DNA from: Thauera sp.
GTDB taxonomy: Bacteria > Pseudomonadota > Gammaproteobacteria > Burkholderiales > Rhodocyclaceae
Length of the DNA stretch: 46,560 bases
Direction: 5' to 3'
Assembly (NCBI GenBank): GCA_017302295.1
Contig: JAFLDS010000022.1
Coordinates: forward strand, 1 to 46,560
In this document: positions 15,731-24,517 of the stretch, piece by piece
Layout: the number at the start of each line of letters is the position of its first letter
How positions within the stretch are numbered: the first letter of the stretch is position 1
Made by a program: the position numbers and the translations under genes
Notes under the pieces: model-generated
The model's database searches: none
The model's input: the letters and a program-made list of their open reading frames with translations, nothing else
Told to the model about the DNA's origin: nothing

Positions 15731-16116
15731 CGCGCGGCCCCGCTTGCCGGCTGGGCCAGCGCCGGCGCACCGCGCACCACGATACGGTTCACCGCGGCGC
15801 CACCGGCTGGCGCATCCGCCCCCAGCCAGCCGTAAGCCACGCTCTTGCCCACCAGATCACTCGCGATCTGAGCGAAGGAAACCACCTGATCCCTCACCCC
15901 CTCGCGCGTCAGCATGATGCTCGGCGCCGCCACATACGTCCGGCCGTCGATCACCAGCGAAGGCGGGCTCATCGAAACGCGCTCCACCTGGCCGATCAAC
16001 TCGGGCATCTGGAAGCGGAGCTCATCCGCCCTCTGCGCAAACGATGTCGCCACGGGCAGCGTCAGCATCGCGCACACCAGGGCGACCCTGCCACCCAGAA
16101 AAATCGCGTCTCGCAC
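15727..16116 (-). CDS. pilY2: PilY2-like small secreted protein
   Basis: 129 residues from the GTG at 16116, chosen because AGGAGA lies six bases upstream. This start also gives a clean signal peptide ([17 protein letters not shown]). An in-frame TTG at 16140 has no such site. The body has one beta-rich block ([30 protein letters not shown]), the pattern seen in PilY2-type proteins, and an Ala/Gly-rich end. The call rests mainly on position between pilY1 and pilE. PilY2 is small, periplasmic and needed for pilus function in Pseudomonas, but its mechanism is not known. Confidence 0.6.
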   Translation of the reverse strand: MRDAIFLGGRVALVCAMLTLPVATSFAQRADELRFQMPELIGQVERVSMSPPSLVIDGRTYVAAPSIMLTREGVRDQVVSFAQIASDLVGKSVAYGWLGADAPAGGAAVNRIVVRGAPALAQPASGAAR

Positions 16117-16146
16117 AATCACTCTCCTCGATCCACTCAACGCCGT

Positions 16147-19100
16147 TCAGCGCATCTGCCGCCAGGACTGGCGCCCGAGCCCGATCGACATCTTGTTGGC
16201 CGTCTTGCCTAGCACTGCGGCTGAACCCATGGTGTACTTGTAAGTGGCCCCACCACCGGACACCGTCGCCGGAGTCTTGGCCAAGCCACCCGGCACCTTG
16301 CGCCCATTGACGATCGTCTTGTCCATGCTGTCGCCACCGTCGAAATGCCCGTCCGCGTTCATATCGAACACGGCGAATGTCGTGCGCCCACCCGCCTTCG
16401 GATCGATCTCCATGATCCAGCTCTCGCCACCGTAGGCGCAGGGATCGGAATCGGGGATCTGCGTCACGAAAATCACACGGTCGTCCCAGATCAGCGGCAT
16501 GCTGACCACTCGTTCGCCCTGATTTCCCTTCGCAGGCGAGATCAGGTCCAGATAGAACCCCTTCTGGCTGTCGGTCAGCTTATTGTCGCTCAGCAAGCGC
16601 GCATCCCAAGAGGCCTCGCCGAAGGTGCCCATCTTCTCCTCTTCTATGGTCTGTCGCAGCAGTTCGGAACGCACTACGTGCGCACCATCAGTCGCCTTTG
16701 CACAATCACCACCGGTAGCTTTTCTTCCGCACTTGTCGATGATCCCGTAGAAGCTCTGCACGTTCGTATCAGCCTGATCACCGACCTCGAAGAACTGGCC
16801 GGTCCCGAAATACAAGATCACACCGCCGCTGGAGTGCCGACCGGCCTGAGGTTTGGCGGTGATTGGTTGACGCACTGAGCCGTACGTCGCCGCAAAAAGC
16901 GGCTTCGGCGTGCTCCCGCTAGTAAAGGGAATGGCCCACTTGTCCGAATCAACGTCGCTCAAGTTGAACTTCCACAGATTGCCGTACATATCCCCCGCAT
17001 AGACCAGATCGACGGCGCCGTTCTGGTCGGTATCGATGGCGAGAGGTGTCGCCAATCCATTAACGTCATTCGTGCAGGCGCCGGTCTTCTTATCAAGCGG
17101 AACACAGCCGACGCCGGTGTCGATTTTCTTCAAAAGCGCGCCGGTCTCGAGATCGACGATAAACAACTGTGCCTTGCCCGACGCACTGTTGTAGCCGTTG
17201 CCAAAAATGGCGAGCCACTTGCCATTCTCGCCCAGCACAATCGAGGCCTGCCCGATCGCCAACCCAAGTTCTGCGTGAGAAAACTCCCACAACACCTTCT
17301 TATTGGTCATCGCGCCCGGATTCTCCACGTCAAGGGCGAAATAGCCCTTTCCACCTGCGCCCGTCGAACCGACCAAAACTGTGCGCCAAGAGGCACTGGT
17401 GTCGCCGACGCCCTTGATGTAAGCATCGGCCGCACGCGGAGGCCCATCGACGAGGTAACGGTGGGTATAGCCAGGTTGTGCGAGCTTGTACAAGTTATCG
17501 TACCCAGCGGCATTGGGAACGTAAGCGAACTCCTCCACTCCAGTTTCAGCGTTGAAACCGTGCAGCATGCCGTCGTTGGCCCCGACGTACAGCATCTTCC
17601 TGCGCGTCTTGAACGCATCGCTGTACTTACGCGTCGCATACGCGGCGCGCACCTCGGTCGTCAATATCCCTGATGAACCGTAGCCATAATCTTCCGACCC
17701 GACGAAAAATGGATCGGAATTGATGATGTCGCCGAGGCGCCTGGAGCGATTGCGCAAGGTTCCACCGACGGACCTCTCCTTGCTCTGGTCACCGCGCAGC
17801 CAGTTAAGGACCTCTTCCGACTTCAAGGCAGTCTGCTGCGCAGACGAGAGGTTGCTCCAGGTGAAGGTCGTGCCCGCCGGCGGTGATGTGTCTGGGCGCC
17901 AAGTCAGGATGTTGCGCGCGCTCGCTGATGGGATCAGGGAACTGGCGCTCCAGGTTGGTATGCTGGCCGCATCGCCGTTGGTAGTATTGAGCTTGAAAGC
18001 CGAGATCTCACTCGTCCATCCAGCGCTCTCGAAGGTGACCTGATAGATTAGGCTGCCCGACGACAGGCGGTTGGAGTTGGTCGCCACGGCCGCGGAGGAA
18101 CTGGTGCGGTCGGCGATCTTGGCCAGGGTATCACCCAGCGCCTTCGAGAACTCGTCCGGATTCTTGGCACTGAAAAAATCGCCGCGCCCGTTGACCGCCG
18201 CGTGCAGCAGATCGTCCACCTGGTTGCTCGCTCCGTCGGGCCAGGTGATGGTCTTGTCGGTGCCGATCGCGGAAAAGGCCTCGTCGGGCTTGATCGCCCC
18301 CTCGACGCCGAGGCCGATGCCGAAGGTCACCATGTGCTGCCAGAACGCCGGGTCGATGATCGAGGTCGGCACCCGGTTGGCGACATCGGTGCGCAAGTCG
18401 CGCTTCCAGTAATACATCGCGATGTCTGCGAGGGTGTTGCTGTAAGTGTCGGTGAAGGGCGACACCGCCTTGTAGGAATAAGAGGTTCCGTCGGGGCTGG
18501 TGACCGTCGGCCCTGCCGTGCCATCGACGTTCTTGCGCGCGTCGGCGGTGGCTGCGGCGCCTTCGTTCCAGTAGCCGTCGGTCATCATGATGGTGTAGCT
18601 GTGCCGGCAGGACAGATCCTTGCCGCCAGCGACACCGGGCGTGGTGCTCCACGGCCCCGTCGCGTCGCTGTTCTCGAAATATTGCCCGGCAGCATCGAGA
18701 GCACGGCGCAGCGGGGTCGCCGCAGTCGGCTGCAAGCCGAACAGCCAGTCGAAGAAGGCCTTGCGATCGGTACCGGAGAAAGTCCGCACTCCGCGCTCGA
18801 TCGTCGTCAGGTTCTTGCCATCAACAGTCTTCGAGTCGGCCTTGTTGATGCGGCCGTACCCGATTCTGATCGCACTGCCCAGGACGCCAAAGGCGCGGCT
18901 CACGCCCGCCTTGGCCGCGTAGTTACGCGTGCGGTAGTACGAATACCAGTTGGCAAAGTTCTGACGTTCGTCCTTGTCGGACGCATCGAGCTTTCCATCG
19001 CCATTCAGATCGACTGTCCCGGGGCCCGACGTCGCCCCGACATCCACTCGGGTGAAGCAGTCGTTGTCACCGGTCGTGCCGTCACAGCCGGCATTCGACG

Positions 19101-19644
19101 CGTTGAATACGAAATAGTGAGCCGCGGCCTTGGCACCCGCAAACTCGTCAGCGGCCCCTGTGTAGTACCACGTCGCACGAAAATCCTTGCTCAGGTCGAC
19201 GACAGACGACGTATGGTTCCCCGAACTGTCGAGTTTGTAGCCGTCGAACCACGCCGCGGTGAAACTGGCGTTGCCAAGCGAGGTGCCGCTTTCGTTCAAT
19301 GCAGGCGGATAGACAACGTTCGGATCGTAATAGACCTTGTTGTATCCGGCCCAACGCGCACGCCGCAGGTTGTACGAGCCATACGTTTCGTCCGGCATGA
19401 AGGACCAGTACATCGACCCGGAGTCGTCATGGATGTACATCAGATTGGGCTCGATCGTTCCACCCAGGTACAAGGGCACCTGCGAGACATCGAAGGTCAA
19501 CGTCGCCGCCGAAGCACTTCCAATACTGATCAGCACGCCGGTAACTAGTGTGGGTAAAAAGGCCATCCTTGGGACAGCAACCGTTGGCCTACTCGCCAGC
19601 CGCCGTGTCACACTCGAACTGATCGAACGATCGAACGCGCCCAT
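16147..19644 (-). CDS. pilY1: Type IV pilus tip adhesin PilY1
   Basis: 1165 residues. A signal peptide (about 25-47) is followed by a von Willebrand A-like region with MIDAS motif DDSGS (about 73-77) and an EF-hand-like loop DLNGDGKLDASD (about residue 210). The C-terminal half is the PilC-type beta-propeller, with YVGANDGMLHGFNAETG and a calcium-loop DTDQNGAVDLVYAGD (about residues 868-882), as in the PilY1 calcium site that controls pilus retraction. Another DMNADGHFDGGD loop lies near the end. PilY1 caps the pilus and works in adhesion, twitching and surface sensing. GGGAGAGGG precedes the ATG at 19644. The gene lies 11 bases from pilX. Confidence 0.93.
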   Translation of the reverse strand: MGAFDRSISSSVTRRLASRPTVAVPRMAFLPTLVTGVLISIGSASAATLTFDVSQVPLYLGGTIEPNLMYIHDDSGSMYWSFMPDETYGSYNLRRARWAGYNKVYYDPNVVYPPALNESGTSLGNASFTAAWFDGYKLDSSGNHTSSVVDLSKDFRATWYYTGAADEFAGAKAAAHYFVFNASNAGCDGTTGDNDCFTRVDVGATSGPGTVDLNGDGKLDASDKDERQNFANWYSYYRTRNYAAKAGVSRAFGVLGSAIRIGYGRINKADSKTVDGKNLTTIERGVRTFSGTDRKAFFDWLFGLQPTAATPLRRALDAAGQYFENSDATGPWSTTPGVAGGKDLSCRHSYTIMMTDGYWNEGAAATADARKNVDGTAGPTVTSPDGTSYSYKAVSPFTDTYSNTLADIAMYYWKRDLRTDVANRVPTSIIDPAFWQHMVTFGIGLGVEGAIKPDEAFSAIGTDKTITWPDGASNQVDDLLHAAVNGRGDFFSAKNPDEFSKALGDTLAKIADRTSSSAAVATNSNRLSSGSLIYQVTFESAGWTSEISAFKLNTTNGDAASIPTWSASSLIPSASARNILTWRPDTSPPAGTTFTWSNLSSAQQTALKSEEVLNWLRGDQSKERSVGGTLRNRSRRLGDIINSDPFFVGSEDYGYGSSGILTTEVRAAYATRKYSDAFKTRRKMLYVGANDGMLHGFNAETGVEEFAYVPNAAGYDNLYKLAQPGYTHRYLVDGPPRAADAYIKGVGDTSASWRTVLVGSTGAGGKGYFALDVENPGAMTNKKVLWEFSHAELGLAIGQASIVLGENGKWLAIFGNGYNSASGKAQLFIVDLETGALLKKIDTGVGCVPLDKKTGACTNDVNGLATPLAIDTDQNGAVDLVYAGDMYGNLWKFNLSDVDSDKWAIPFTSGSTPKPLFAATYGSVRQPITAKPQAGRHSSGGVILYFGTGQFFEVGDQADTNVQSFYGIIDKCGRKATGGDCAKATDGAHVVRSELLRQTIEEEKMGTFGEASWDARLLSDNKLTDSQKGFYLDLISPAKGNQGERVVSMPLIWDDRVIFVTQIPDSDPCAYGGESWIMEIDPKAGGRTTFAVFDMNADGHFDGGDSMDKTIVNGRKVPGGLAKTPATVSGGGATYKYTMGSAAVLGKTANKMSIGLGRQSWRQMR

Positions 19645-19655
19645 GACCCTCTCCC

Positions 19656-20240
19656 TTATTCCCGCTTGAAACTGCTTTCTAGCACCACGACCGCATCCCG
19701 AGTTCCGCCTACACCCCGGCTGGTCACCTTGAAGGCATCGATCGTCTTAGCAACTCCCGCCTCGAGCGAAGGCCCGCCAACTGCCGGCTGCCGTTCGACG
19801 AAATAACGTGGAGCCTCATTCACCTGCGCAATGTTGCTGTGTATTGTTGCCACCTCACCAGCTTCGCTGCAGTAATCAAAGAGGTGGCCATATTCCAGCC
19901 AACCCTCCCCGTCTGTAGCGGCGTTGTAGATGAACGCCCGTACAGTACTGGAGTTGCTCTCGACATCAAAAGCGACATCACCGTCGAATTTGTCAATGCA
20001 CCGATTCATCAACGCCTCCTCCCCGCGTCTGAGCGCGGTTTCAGCTGCCTGAAAGGCAATGTTGCGATCGCGAAGATTACCGGCCATGCGTTCCTGCTGA
20101 GTTGTGGTCTGCATGGCTGTCAGTCCAATCATGGTGATAACCAGCAGCATGATCAGCCCCATAATCAGCGCGGAGCCTCGCTGAACATGCCTCACCAAGG
20201 CACAATCACGGATGTCGGAAACGGAAATTGGGGCGCTCAT
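19656..20240 (-). CDS. pilX: Minor pilin PilX
   Basis: 194 residues. The N-terminus has the PilX pattern: a polar leader, then RGSALIMGLIMLLVITMIGLTAMQTTTQQERMAGNLRDRNIAFQAAE. The long hydrophobic helix leads into the conserved ERMAGN and AFQAAE motifs of PilX/GspK-like pilins. The start overlaps the end of pilW by four bases (ATGA). The predicted leader of about 21 residues is longer than in typical pilins. With PilV, PilW and PilY1 it forms the tip complex that primes pilus assembly. Confidence 0.9.
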   Translation of the reverse strand: MSAPISVSDIRDCALVRHVQRGSALIMGLIMLLVITMIGLTAMQTTTQQERMAGNLRDRNIAFQAAETALRRGEEALMNRCIDKFDGDVAFDVESNSSTVRAFIYNAATDGEGWLEYGHLFDYCSEAGEVATIHSNIAQVNEAPRYFVERQPAVGGPSLEAGVAKTIDAFKVTSRGVGGTRDAVVVLESSFKRE

Positions 20241-21394
20241 GGCAGTCGGTTTCTGAGTGCAATCGTCTGAACAAATGTCTGCCGCATTAACTTATCGGCC
20301 GAAGGCGTGAGTTCGTCGCTTGGCAGTTCGCCGGCAGACGGAAACCAATAACTCTGAGATTCCTTCAAGCTCTGCTCTTGCGACGCCAGTAGCAGGTGCA
20401 ATTGCACGGAAACGACATTAGGCCAATCGTCAGCGCCGAGATCCCCGACCCGCGCATAAACTCCTCCACCATTCTCGAGTTCGAAGAATGCCCGCAGACC
20501 GACGACGCCATCGACAATTTCCTCATCGACACCATTGACCCGACGATAAAGCGACACAATAGGGGCGCCGCTCGCTGTCTTGCGTCCTGAGTCTCGCAGG
20601 AAAAAGGCCACCTGCTCGAAACGCATGATTTGAGCATCCTTACCATAAGTCTTAGAAAGCTTACTGGTCGGGCCGTCGACGTCGCTGTTCGCCGACGCTG
20701 CATGCGCGATCGTCACCTTGTTAGTCTCAATCACCTTCCCGTCCTTGTCCTTTGCCCCTTCCTCATCGCCATCGCAGGTTGATGCATCCTTACCCTCGGA
20801 CACGGTAGTTGCCCTGAACAGATCACCCGAACGGCAATCAGTCACCAGCAAGACGTCGTTATCCTTGAACTTGTCAGGATTGCAGGCAATCTGAATGTTG
20901 GCGTTGTTCGTCGACAGTTGCCCGACTAGATTGATCGCTTTTGGCGAGGAACGATGAATGACCAAGACATCAGAATTCGCCACACCCTTCAATGCGCCTG
21001 CATCGACAAAGGACACGGCAGCATCTCCGTATGAATAGCCTGTTACCGGGATAATTGGCTTTACAGCATCGACCGGCGGGTCATTTGCAATCACGTTCAT
21101 GGTTACGGGACTGCGGCTTCCACAACCGAGAAACCCTGCCATCCGAATGTCGTAACTCAGTGCATCCAAGGCGACGCGACCATTCTCCTGCAACCGAGAA
21201 AGCGACTCGTTATAGCCGTAGGTCGTCCGACTGGAGAAGAACACATAGGTCACCCCAGAAAGCACGAGCATTCCAATGACCAACGAAACCATCAACTCAA
21301 CTAGCGTGACACCAGATTGTTCGTAGCGAAGAGGAGCTACCATCCTCCCACACAAGGAATGGCGCGAGTTTTCTAATCTCGAAACTTTTGTCAT
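20237..21394 (-). CDS. pilW: Minor pilin PilW
   Basis: 385 residues from the ATG at 21394, which overlaps the pilV stop (ATGA) and follows GGGG at six bases. A later ATG at 21343 would give a shorter leader before the cleavage site EQSG/VTLVELMVSLVIGMLVLSGVTYVFFSS. The next block, RTTYGYNESLSRLQENGRVALDALSYDIRMAGFLGC, is the classic PilW signature. The C-terminal part is variable and not recognisable beyond the family. Base composition is less GC-rich than in the housekeeping genes around it, a pattern common in surface-exposed pilin genes under diversifying selection or exchange. Confidence 0.9.
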   Translation of the reverse strand: MTKVSRLENSRHSLCGRMVAPLRYEQSGVTLVELMVSLVIGMLVLSGVTYVFFSSRTTYGYNESLSRLQENGRVALDALSYDIRMAGFLGCGSRSPVTMNVIANDPPVDAVKPIIPVTGYSYGDAAVSFVDAGALKGVANSDVLVIHRSSPKAINLVGQLSTNNANIQIACNPDKFKDNDVLLVTDCRSGDLFRATTVSEGKDASTCDGDEEGAKDKDGKVIETNKVTIAHAASANSDVDGPTSKLSKTYGKDAQIMRFEQVAFFLRDSGRKTASGAPIVSLYRRVNGVDEEIVDGVVGLRAFFELENGGGVYARVGDLGADDWPNVVSVQLHLLLASQEQSLKESQSYWFPSAGELPSDELTPSADKLMRQTFVQTIALRNRLP

Positions 21395-21915
21395 AGCTGC
21401 CCCATCACCGAAATAGACTGCGTGTCTACTCCACGGTTGCTTTCGTCCGCCCAACGAATTTGAATGATGATGAAGTCCCCGGTCCCCATACAGTTCTGAG
21501 AGGCGGGATTGGAAGTACGGCAAATCATGGCTTCAGCAGCGGGAAACGCCGTCATGACAGCAATCGCCCAATCACTGACGGCCCTATTGGCGCTCCCTTT
21601 CAACACGTCCCCGGAGACGGCAACACTCTTTCCATCTACCGTCGTGAACGCGTCGTAATTGTCGGCCACGTTCGGATCTGGCGTCTCGAGCCTAAAGTTG
21701 GCGACAAAAGCAACATCGGAGCGCATGCGGTCGAGCATGTCATACGCCAGGATCGTAGCCTGCGAACGTTGCATGGCCCCCTGATTGACGCGCAGGGACG
21801 CGACCTGCAGCCCGGCAAGGCCAAGCAGACCGATCGAAAGGATCACGACGGCGATCAGAACCTCGAGGAGACTGGTTCCCCCCTGAAGGCGACGCGACTC
21901 GAGCGAAAGCGGCAT
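21391..21915 (-). CDS. pilV: Minor pilin PilV
   Basis: 174 residues. A 13-residue leader precedes the cleavage site QGG/TSLLEVLIAVVILSIGLLGLAGLQVASL, the pattern of PilV/GspI-type pilins. The conserved DMLDRMRSD follows, with two C-terminal cysteines (ICRTS, NCMGTG). It lies 14 bases downstream of fimT and overlaps pilW by four bases, so it is part of the minor-pilin operon. It builds the pilus tip complex with PilW, PilX and PilY1. Confidence 0.9.
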   Translation of the reverse strand: MPLSLESRRLQGGTSLLEVLIAVVILSIGLLGLAGLQVASLRVNQGAMQRSQATILAYDMLDRMRSDVAFVANFRLETPDPNVADNYDAFTTVDGKSVAVSGDVLKGSANRAVSDWAIAVMTAFPAAEAMICRTSNPASQNCMGTGDFIIIQIRWADESNRGVDTQSISVMGQL

Positions 21916-21929
21916 CTCGCACCTCCCTA

Positions 21930-22406
21930 TCAGCTACACGCCTTGCGGCTCACTGCGATCCGGCCCGCACCGAGGATCGACACTTCACGCTTGCGATCTG
22001 ACCCGCTCGGACAGTCGTGCGGATTCAGCGTGAACGTGATTGCTCCGGTCGCCAACCCGCCGCGACCGTTAAAGCCGATCGACACTGTTTTGGGGGTGAG
22101 CCCGAGATCGCGAAGCGCCTCGTGCCGGACCAGCGCCAGATCCGTATTGCAGGCCACCCCTGGGTTGATGAACCAGCCGTTGCCAAGGTCGGCCTCATCG
22201 TCAGCACAAACCATGACATCCGCCCCACGCTTGATCGCCTCGCTGCGCGCGAAGTTGAGCGCGGCGATGAACTCATTGGTCTGCGTGGTGATGCGGCTGT
22301 TCACGATCATGTCGCGCAGGCTGGGGAAGGCAATGCCGGCGATGATGCCCATCACCGCCACCACCACCATCAATTCGATCAGCGTGAAACCTTTTTCGGC
22401 CCGCAT
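21930..22406 (-). CDS. fimT: Minor pilin FimT/FimU (GspH-type pseudopilin)
   Basis: 158 residues from the ATG at 22406, which has AGGTGG upstream and yields a six-residue leader MRAEKG before FTLIELMVVVAVMGIIAGIAFPSL. The block ITTQTNEFIAALNFARSEAIKRG is the GspH/FimT signature (PF12019). FimT/FimU links the tip complex to the major pilin, and some FimT proteins bind DNA during natural transformation. I cannot decide between FimT and FimU without alignment. It is the first gene of the pilus operon. The 219 bases upstream to the YjfB-like gene hold no recognisable gene. Confidence 0.88.
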   Translation of the reverse strand: MRAEKGFTLIELMVVVAVMGIIAGIAFPSLRDMIVNSRITTQTNEFIAALNFARSEAIKRGADVMVCADDEADLGNGWFINPGVACNTDLALVRHEALRDLGLTPKTVSIGFNGRGGLATGAITFTLNPHDCPSGSDRKREVSILGAGRIAVSRKACS

Positions 22407-22625
22407 GTTTCCACCTATGTGCTTGAGCGTGACCTTAACCGCGCGACGCGGCAACGTCTTGCCCCGTGCGACGAGTGGCTTTTGCGGCAAGACAAACGGA
22501 ATGGACGCCCGCCGACTCCGCAGCGGCGGGCGAGACTTCGCCTCGCGCATCGCCGTGCGCCGAGAGCGGCATCGAGTAGCGGACAGGTCGGCCGGTACTG
22601 CGGCCGCGGCGTTGAATGTTCGGGT

Positions 22626-22820
22626 TCAGGCCCAGGTATCGACGATGCCGCCCGCCGTGCCGGTGGGCATCGGCGGCGGCGCCGGAATGGCCTGCAGGAG
22701 CTGCATTGCGCTCTGCTCCTGCGTTTCGATCGCCTTCTTCAGCACCGAAACCGAGGCTTGCTGCTGAACTTGGGACATGGCATTGCTGCTTGCCGCAGCA
22801 GCGATGGATGAAATATCCAT
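22626..22820 (-). CDS. YjfB-family putative motility protein
   Basis: 64 residues starting at the ATG at 22820, with AAGGAG upstream. The start MDISSIAAAASSNAMSQVQQQASVSVLKKAIETQ matches the YjfB family (PF14070), small helical proteins often encoded near flagellar or chemotaxis genes, without a known mechanism. A Pro-rich stretch (PAPPPMPTG) precedes the end. It is separate from the pilus operon by over 200 bases and has its own ribosome-binding site. Confidence 0.8.
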   Translation of the reverse strand: MDISSIAAAASSNAMSQVQQQASVSVLKKAIETQEQSAMQLLQAIPAPPPMPTGTAGGIVDTWA

Positions 22821-22923
22821 GATCGACTCCTTGTGGCGCAAACACCCTGCCCCTGGCTGGAAGCAGGTGTCGTGAATGCTTTAACGGCCGATGTCGACAG
22901 AATTTGAGGGCGGGATCGCCGAC

Positions 22924-23331
22924 TCATTCATCCGGCCTGAGCCAGTTCTCAATCTGCAGATGTTCTAAACGACCGAACTCGCGCTCGTTGTCCGTGACCA
23001 GCACCGCGTTGAGCGCAAGCGCATGGGCGGCAATCCACAGGTCGTTGGCACCGATCGGCGTCCCCATGCGCTCGAGTTCAGCGCGTACGAGACCATATCG
23101 ATGACTGACGGTCGCATCGAGCGGCACCACCCTGAGCCCTGCCACAACTGCGGCAAGACGCTCGCGGTTACGCTGGCGCTGGGCGCTCTTTTCGACACCC
23201 AGTTCGAGCTCACCGAGCACAATGGGAGAAAGCAGGATCTCACTCGCCGCGATACGCTCCAAACGCGCGCGCACCGCGGCCTGCCCCTGCAGCGCAGCAA
23301 TGAATATGTTGGTGTCGAGGAGGTAGGCCAC
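22924..23331 (-). CDS. vapC: VapC-type PIN-domain ribonuclease toxin
   Basis: 135 residues. The four PIN acidic positions are visible: Asp in LLDTNIFIA, Glu in VLGELELGV, Asp in GANDLWIAAHAL and Asp in LVTDNEREF. VapC toxins cut tRNA or rRNA, and the target here is unknown. The start is the GTG at 23331, just downstream of the antitoxin stop, giving VAYLLDTNIF with almost no leader. The next in-frame upstream codons extend into antitoxin sequence. The toxin follows the antitoxin with a four-base gap, as expected for coupled expression. Confidence 0.9.
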   Translation of the reverse strand: MAYLLDTNIFIAALQGQAAVRARLERIAASEILLSPIVLGELELGVEKSAQRQRNRERLAAVVAGLRVVPLDATVSHRYGLVRAELERMGTPIGANDLWIAAHALALNAVLVTDNEREFGRLEHLQIENWLRPDE

Positions 23332-23335
23332 GCGC

Positions 23336-23566
23336 TCAATCCCAGGCGGGAACGGCGTCAGCATCGAGGTCGGCAGGCGCCTCGACATCCAGCCCCCCCT
23401 CGTCCCAGCAGGCACGAAACGCATCGGCTGCCGTACGCGGGCCGTCGGGCGAGAGGCGGGCAACAACGCGCCCTCGGCGCGTGATCGCCACTTCTTCGCC
23501 CGCTTCCACCGCGGCGAGCAAGGCAGAAAAATGCGCTTTTGCCTCGACGACGGGAACAGATCGCAT
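23336..23566 (-). CDS. Phd/YefM-family antitoxin
   Basis: 76 residues. The N-terminal DNA-binding part has the pattern VPVVEAKAHFSALLAAVEAGEEVAITRRGRVVARL, standard for Phd/YefM antitoxins. The acidic C-terminal tail (ACWDEGGLDVEAPADLDADAVPAWD) probably wraps the VapC active site. GAGGTGA precedes the ATG at 23566. An inverted repeat 15 bases upstream is the likely autoregulatory operator. Confidence 0.9.
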   Translation of the reverse strand: MRSVPVVEAKAHFSALLAAVEAGEEVAITRRGRVVARLSPDGPRTAADAFRACWDEGGLDVEAPADLDADAVPAWD

Positions 23567-23581
23567 CGCTCACCTCGAAAA

Positions 23582-23595
23582 TGACCAAGTGGTCA
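23582..23595. promoter_or_regulatory. Inverted repeat upstream of the Phd/VapC operon (candidate operator)
   Basis: TGACCA-AG-TGGTCA is a perfect 6-base inverted repeat with a 2-base spacer, located 15 bases upstream of the antitoxin start. Phd-type antitoxins bind such small palindromes to repress their own operon. Confidence 0.5.
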
Positions 23596-23678
23596 CATCA
23601 TAGGCCGGAGAGCAAATCGGGGCAATGCTGCGTAGCGAGCGCTGAGGAGCTTTCAATCCGAAATCACCTCCCGCCGAA

Positions 23679-24164
23679 TCAGTCGCGGAAATTGCCGTAC
23701 TGCAGCGGGAAGTCGGTGATCTGCTTCTTGACCAGCGCGATCGCCTCCTGCAGCACGTCGCGCTTGGCGCCGGAGACGCGCACCGCGTCGCCCTGGATGG
23801 CGGCCTGGACTTTCATCTTGCTGTCTTTGAGCAGCTTGACGATCTTCTTGGCGAGGTCCTGGTCGACGCCGACGCGCACCTTCACTTCCTGCTTGACCTT
23901 GTTGCCGGAGATCTTCTGCACGTCACCGTAGTCCAGGCAGCGGACGTCGACGTTCTTCTTGGTCATCTCGGGCAGCAGGATGGTCTTGATCTGGTCGAGC
24001 TGGAAGTCGCTGTCACCGTAGAGGGTGAGCAGCTTCTCGGCGTGCTCGATCTTGGCGCTGGTGCCCTTGAAGTCGTGGCGGCCGTCCACCTTGCGGTTGG
24101 CCTGCTCGACTGCGTTGCGCAGCGAGGGCTGGTCGACCTCGGACATGATGTCGAAAGACGGCAT
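23679..24164 (-). CDS. YajQ-family cyclic-di-GMP/nucleotide-binding protein
   Basis: 161 residues, the usual length for the YajQ/UPF0234 family. Recognisable blocks are [11 protein letters not shown] at the start, [54 protein letters not shown], and the ending [13 protein letters not shown]. Some homologues (for example in Xanthomonas) bind cyclic di-GMP and interact with a transcription factor. That function is not shown here. It ends 112 bases from the TA operon and lies 21 bases downstream of ppnP. Confidence 0.93.
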   Translation of the reverse strand: MPSFDIMSEVDQPSLRNAVEQANRKVDGRHDFKGTSAKIEHAEKLLTLYGDSDFQLDQIKTILLPEMTKKNVDVRCLDYGDVQKISGNKVKQEVKVRVGVDQDLAKKIVKLLKDSKMKVQAAIQGDAVRVSGAKRDVLQEAIALVKKQITDFPLQYGNFRD

Positions 24165-24185
24165 CGCTTCGTTCCCTTCGCCGAC

Positions 24186-24509
24186 TCAGCCGAAGTGGCA
24201 GATGTAGTGATACGGCTCGCCCGAGACTTCGATGTCGAAGCTGGAATTGCCCGGCACATTGTAGGACTCGCCTGCGCCGTAGGTCTTCCACTCCGTCTCG
24301 CCCTTCAGGCGAACGCGGCACGAACCGGCGACGCCTTCCATGATCTCGGGGGCGCCGGTGTTGAAGGTCAGCGTGGCGGGCAGGATGACGCCGACGGACT
24401 TCTTCGTGCCGTCAGCGAACTGAATGCCGTGGCTGACGCACTTGCCGTCGAAATAGACGTTGGCCTTGGTGGTGACGGTGATGCCGTCGATCTTCTCGGT
24501 GACGCTCAT
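24186..24509 (-). CDS. ppnP: Pyrimidine/purine nucleoside phosphorylase PpnP
   Basis: 107 residues, a single small cupin (DUF1255). Family markers are VYFDGKCVSHGIQFADGTKKSVGVILPATLTFNTGAPEIMEG and the end NVPGNSSFDIEVSGEPYHYICHFG. The E. coli enzyme phosphorolyses many nucleosides to base and ribose-1-phosphate. The start codon at 24509 lies eight bases from the preceding DUF2788 gene. Confidence 0.9.
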   Translation of the reverse strand: MSVTEKIDGITVTTKANVYFDGKCVSHGIQFADGTKKSVGVILPATLTFNTGAPEIMEGVAGSCRVRLKGETEWKTYGAGESYNVPGNSSFDIEVSGEPYHYICHFG

Positions 24510-24517
24510 GTGTTTCC

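Noticed and set aside
22440-22480. Possible sigma-54 site (GG-N10-GC with TTGC) on the minus strand upstream of fimT
   Set aside because: Only the GG and TTGC parts match; the rest of the -24 element is wrong, so it is no better than chance in GC-rich DNA.
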